Shown here one piece after another: positions 5,739 to 7,945 of a stretch of DNA of 7,945 nt. Origin of the DNA: an uncultured Ruminococcus sp. (GTDB lineage Bacteria > Bacillota > Clostridia > Oscillospirales > Ruminococcaceae). The translations under genes were made by a program, and so were the position numbers. The notes under the pieces are model-generated. The model was not told where the DNA came from. It did no database searches and saw nothing but the letters and a program-made list of their open reading frames with translations. The stretch spans positions 1 to 7,945 of the forward strand of contig CAMHUJ010000059.1 of NCBI GenBank assembly GCA_946188175.1. The letters are read 5' to 3'. Every line of letters begins with the position of its first letter. Position 1 is the first letter of the stretch.

Positions 5739-7181
5739 ATGCAACTGACTGATACACTGGAAACCAATCTCAATATGCTCACGCACCTGACGGGCGGCTC
5801 GGCGGATATGATCGTCAGCCGGATGACAGTCTGCGGCACTGCATGCGCGCTGCTCTCCTGCGAGGGCATGTGCAGCAGCGAAGGATTTGCAGAGCGGCTT
5901 GCCGCACCGCTGGGCGCACTCACAGGTCATTTCAGCGGCGGCGATGCACTGCTGCGGCATCTGCGGGAATATCAGATGCCCGCCGCGGACTGCACCGCCG
6001 TATGCGAAACCGCTGCGCTGCTCCGGCTGCTGCATTCGGGCTTTGTGATTCTGCTCGCGGACGGCGCTGCATTCTGTCTCGCATACGGCATGCAGGGCTA
6101 TGCATCGCGCGGCATTTCGGAGCCCTCGGGCGAGCTGAATCTTTACGGCGCAAGAGAGGGCTTTACGGAGCCCGTCCGCACGAATATGGCACTGCTGCGC
6201 AGGCGGCTGAAATCGCCGCTGCTGTGCTTTGAAATGCATACCGCAGGCACGCTTTCGCAGACCGAGCTCTGCATGGTCTATCTGCGCGACCGCGTGCCCG
6301 AACGCCTGCTGCAAAGCGTCCGGCAGACACTGCAAACACTGCCGCTCGAGAGCATCTTTTCCGTCGGATATGTGCGCCCGTTTCTCGAGGGCAGCGATAT
6401 GCAGCTCGTACACAGCACCGGCATCACGGAGCGTCCCGATATCTGCTGTGCCAAGCTGCTTGAGGGCAGGGTCGGCATTCTGATCGACGGTACGCCCTTT
6501 GCGCTTCTGATCCCGCAGCTCTTCTGCGAAACCTTCCAGACGCTTGACGACTACAACTATCCGCCGTTCTATGCGACACTGCTGCGCTGGATCAAATACG
6601 CCGCCGCACTGGCTTCTCTGCTGCTGCCCGCCTTCTATCTCGCCGCAGCGCTGCATCATCCCGAGCTGCTGCATGAAACGCTGCTGCGTCTGCTTGCGGA
6701 TTCGGAGCAGAATGTACCGTTTTCGCTTGCCGCGGAGATGCTCGGCGTCCTGCTGCTGTTCGAGATCGTGCGCGAAGCAGGGCTGCGGCTCCCGAAGGCA
6801 GTCGGCGGCGCGGTCGGCATGATCGGCGGCCTGCTGATCGGGGATGCGGCGGTGCAGTCGGGGCTGATCAGCACGCCCGTACTGACTGCTGCGGCACTCT
6901 CCGCAACGGCAGGCTTCATCATTCCGGAGCACCATGCCGCACTGACCGTGCTGCGTCCCGCATTTATACTGGCGGCTGCTGCGGCGGGGCTCCCCGGCAT
7001 CGCGCTTGCCGGTACGGCGCTGCTGATGCATATTTGCGGCACGGAAATCTTCGGCTATCCGGTCTCGGCACCGGTCGCGCCGCTGCTGCCGAAGCGTCTT
7101 GCGGATATCGCCGCGCGCATCGGATTCCGCCGCCTCTCACAGCGCAATTTCCGCATTTCCGAAATCAAGCCCGAAACATGA
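5739..7181 (+). CDS. GerA-family spore germination receptor protein (GerAA/SpoVAF type)
   Basis: The product has 480 residues, the normal length for the GerA A-subunit family (germinant receptor A subunits and SpoVAF), which sits in the inner membrane of spores. The family signatures are present: EPSGELNLYGAREGF (128-142) followed by N149 and LLRRRL (152-157), then GILIDGTPFALLIPQLF (246-262), DDYNYPPFYATLLRWIKY (270-287), VPFSLAAEMLGVLLLFEIVREAGLRLP (326-352, conserved E and R positions), and the SAP...P tail (443-451). The N-terminal half is soluble. From about residue 285 there are five or six membrane segments (about 285-305, 330-347, 356-377, 380-397, 405-434). No B- or C-subunit gene is adjacent, so it is an orphan copy here. 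It implies that the organism or its ancestor formed spores. Family call firm; GerAA versus SpoVAF role undecided. Confidence 0.9.
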   Translation: MQLTDTLETNLNMLTHLTGGSADMIVSRMTVCGTACALLSCEGMCSSEGFAERLAAPLGALTGHFSGGDALLRHLREYQMPAADCTAVCETAALLRLLHSGFVILLADGAAFCLAYGMQGYASRGISEPSGELNLYGAREGFTEPVRTNMALLRRRLKSPLLCFEMHTAGTLSQTELCMVYLRDRVPERLLQSVRQTLQTLPLESIFSVGYVRPFLEGSDMQLVHSTGITERPDICCAKLLEGRVGILIDGTPFALLIPQLFCETFQTLDDYNYPPFYATLLRWIKYAAALASLLLPAFYLAAALHHPELLHETLLRLLADSEQNVPFSLAAEMLGVLLLFEIVREAGLRLPKAVGGAVGMIGGLLIGDAAVQSGLISTPVLTAAALSATAGFIIPEHHAALTVLRPAFILAAAAAGLPGIALAGTALLMHICGTEIFGYPVSAPVAPLLPKRLADIAARIGFRRLSQRNFRISEIKPET

Positions 7182-7290
7182 ATTAGAAATGAGAAATCAG
7201 GAATTGCGGAAAAGTGAAAAATGAATCGAGAATCATATTTCAAATCGCGGCGCAGCCGCACCGCAACTCCTCACTCCTCTCTCCTAACTC
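7180..7290. repeat. Imperfect inverted repeat overlapping the end of the GerA-like gene
   Basis: The arms 7180-7209 and 7261-7290 match at 22 of 30 positions in inverted orientation. Six of the eight differences are A/G transitions, which become G-U pairs in a minus-strand transcript. The outer left end overlaps the TGA stop codon. The interior contains a small GCGGC/GCCGC hairpin (7247-7259). No T-run follows on the plus strand. It may be a degenerate intergenic repeat or small non-autonomous element, or act as a 3'-end structure. Confidence 0.5.
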
Positions 7291-7359
7291 CTATCTCCAA
7301 AAGCACTTCCTCCTTTCTCCCTCCTACTTCCTCCTTATCCATAAACGCCCGCGTTTCTA
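7182..7359. other. Gene-free spacer with pyrimidine-rich tract
   Basis: No supported gene lies between the GerA-like stop and the promoter of the acetyltransferase gene. Besides the inverted repeat, 7264-7340 is almost entirely C and T, with recurring CTCCT and CTTCCTCCT words. It lies upstream of the predicted acetyltransferase start of transcription, so it should not be part of that mRNA. It looks like degenerate repeat DNA. Confidence 0.5.
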
Positions 7360-7388
7360 TTGACAGCGCAGATATGCTGTGCTATAAT
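7360..7388 (+). promoter_or_regulatory. Consensus sigma-A promoter of the GNAT gene, with a dyad in the spacer
   Basis: TTGACA (7360-7365) and TATAAT (7383-7388) match the consensus exactly at a spacing of 17 bases. The spacer itself is an imperfect dyad (GCGCAG-N5-CTGTGC) that could be an operator. The predicted start is about 7395, with a leader of about 34 nt. Confidence 0.85.
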
Positions 7389-7428
7389 TGTTCCTGCTAC
7401 AACTCGGAATGTAAGGAGCTGACAAACC

Positions 7429-7884
7429 GTGACAGCAGAATACAGAAAAGCCGAGCCGGAAGATGCCGAAATGCTGATAAAGATCTACAACGCTTCATTT
7501 TACAGCGACTACAAAAGATACGGCACCTGCCCCGGATACGGCAAAACAACGGAAATGATGAAAGCATCTATCAGAGATCATCCGAAATATATCATATTAT
7601 GCGATCATAAACCTGTCGGATGTGTTGCCTGCAACATGCAGGAAACGGGCGTATATGAGATCACCTGCCTGTGCATCGTTCCGGAATATCAAGGCAAAGG
7701 AATCGGTACACAGACAGTTCAGTTTATAAAGTCGCTTTATGCGGATTGGAAAAAGATCACTCTGGCAACGCCTTTCGATAAGAAAGAAAATGTCAGGTTC
7801 TACACCGAAAAATGCGGATTCCATATCGCATCCGTTGAAACAGACGGTCACGTTCAGCTTGCCCGATTCGTCGCAGAAAGATAA
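7429..7884 (+). CDS. GNAT-family N-acetyltransferase
   Basis: The product has 151 residues, a single GNAT domain. The acetyl-CoA pyrophosphate loop is visible as V84-PEY-Q88-G-K-G-I-G93, preceded by the beta-4 strand (VYEITCLCIV). The C-terminal N-x-x-x-FY-x-x-x-GF motif (N121, F124-Y125, G130-F131) is typical of the family. The start is a GTG with AAGGAG ten bases upstream, a slightly long spacing; no better in-frame start exists. The acceptor substrate cannot be told from sequence; GNAT proteins act on antibiotics, small amines or protein N-termini. By eye it is more A/T-rich than the genes to its left, which may mean a different origin. It forms a single-gene unit with its own promoter and a hairpin downstream. 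Confidence 0.9.
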   Translation: MTAEYRKAEPEDAEMLIKIYNASFYSDYKRYGTCPGYGKTTEMMKASIRDHPKYIILCDHKPVGCVACNMQETGVYEITCLCIVPEYQGKGIGTQTVQFIKSLYADWKKITLATPFDKKENVRFYTEKCGFHIASVETDGHVQLARFVAER

Positions 7885-7915
7885 ATCACAATCATTCTCA
7901 GAATCAATACAAAAA

Positions 7916-7944
7916 TTGCCCCTAAGCGTAAAGCTCAGGGGCAA
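7916..7944. terminator. Intrinsic terminator hairpin at the right edge
   Basis: Arms 7916-7927 and 7933-7944 (TTGCCCCTAAGC / GCTCAGGGGCAA) form 12 pairs with one A-C mismatch and a five-base loop. On the minus strand the hairpin is followed by TTTTTG, a complete terminator for a converging gene to the right. The plus-strand U-tract for the GNAT gene would lie beyond the window. It probably works in both directions. Confidence 0.75.
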
Positions 7945-7945
7945 A

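Noticed and set aside
5718..7031. Long minus-strand frame opposite the GerA-like gene
   Set aside because: Gln/Arg/Ala/Cys-rich shadow of a GC-biased gene, with no domain recognised.

Overview
The window looks like a piece of a cellulosome-producing Ruminococcus chromosome, or a close relative. The evidence is three adjacent secreted proteins built from cohesin and dockerin modules, Gram-positive signal peptides, Shine-Dalgarno sites and promoters, plus a GerA-family spore germination gene. Species cannot be fixed from the sequence alone. The fairly high GC of the protein-coding parts (judged by eye) would fit a R. champanellensis-like genome better than the lower-GC R. bromii, but this is an inference.

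Layout. Positions 1-3790, minus strand, hold three scaffoldin genes read right to left: a small cohesin-dockerin adaptor (2969-3790), a scaffoldin with a large unidentified N-terminal module, one cohesin and a dockerin (831-2726), and the start of a multi-cohesin scaffoldin running off the left edge (1-733). Domain content and order match the scaC-scaA-scaB order known from the R. flavefaciens sca cluster. A strong promoter (4055-4083) precedes the adaptor, and all three genes have leaders with inverted repeats. A long hairpin terminator (4149-4203) separates this cluster from a minus-strand lipoprotein gene of the CapA metallophosphatase family (4229-5500), which has its own promoter (5572-5600). 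A plus-strand orphan gerA-type gene follows (5739-7181). Next comes a gene-free stretch of about 250 bp with an imperfect inverted repeat and a pyrimidine-rich tract, then a GNAT acetyltransferase gene (7429-7884) with a consensus promoter and a hairpin terminator at the right edge.

How the genes work together. The scaffoldins probably build an extracellular enzyme complex. Enzymes or the adaptor would dock on the ScaA/ScaB-type cohesins, the ScaA-like dockerin would join a partner cohesin (in R. flavefaciens, the later cohesins of ScaB), and the adaptor would change the dockerin specificity a given slot accepts. The CapA-like, GerA-like and GNAT genes have separate transcription signals and show no visible functional link to the cellulosome. 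The most interesting points are the unidentified N-terminal module of the ScaA-like protein, the structured leader in front of its gene, and the roughly three-quarters-identical cohesins shared by neighbouring scaffoldins.
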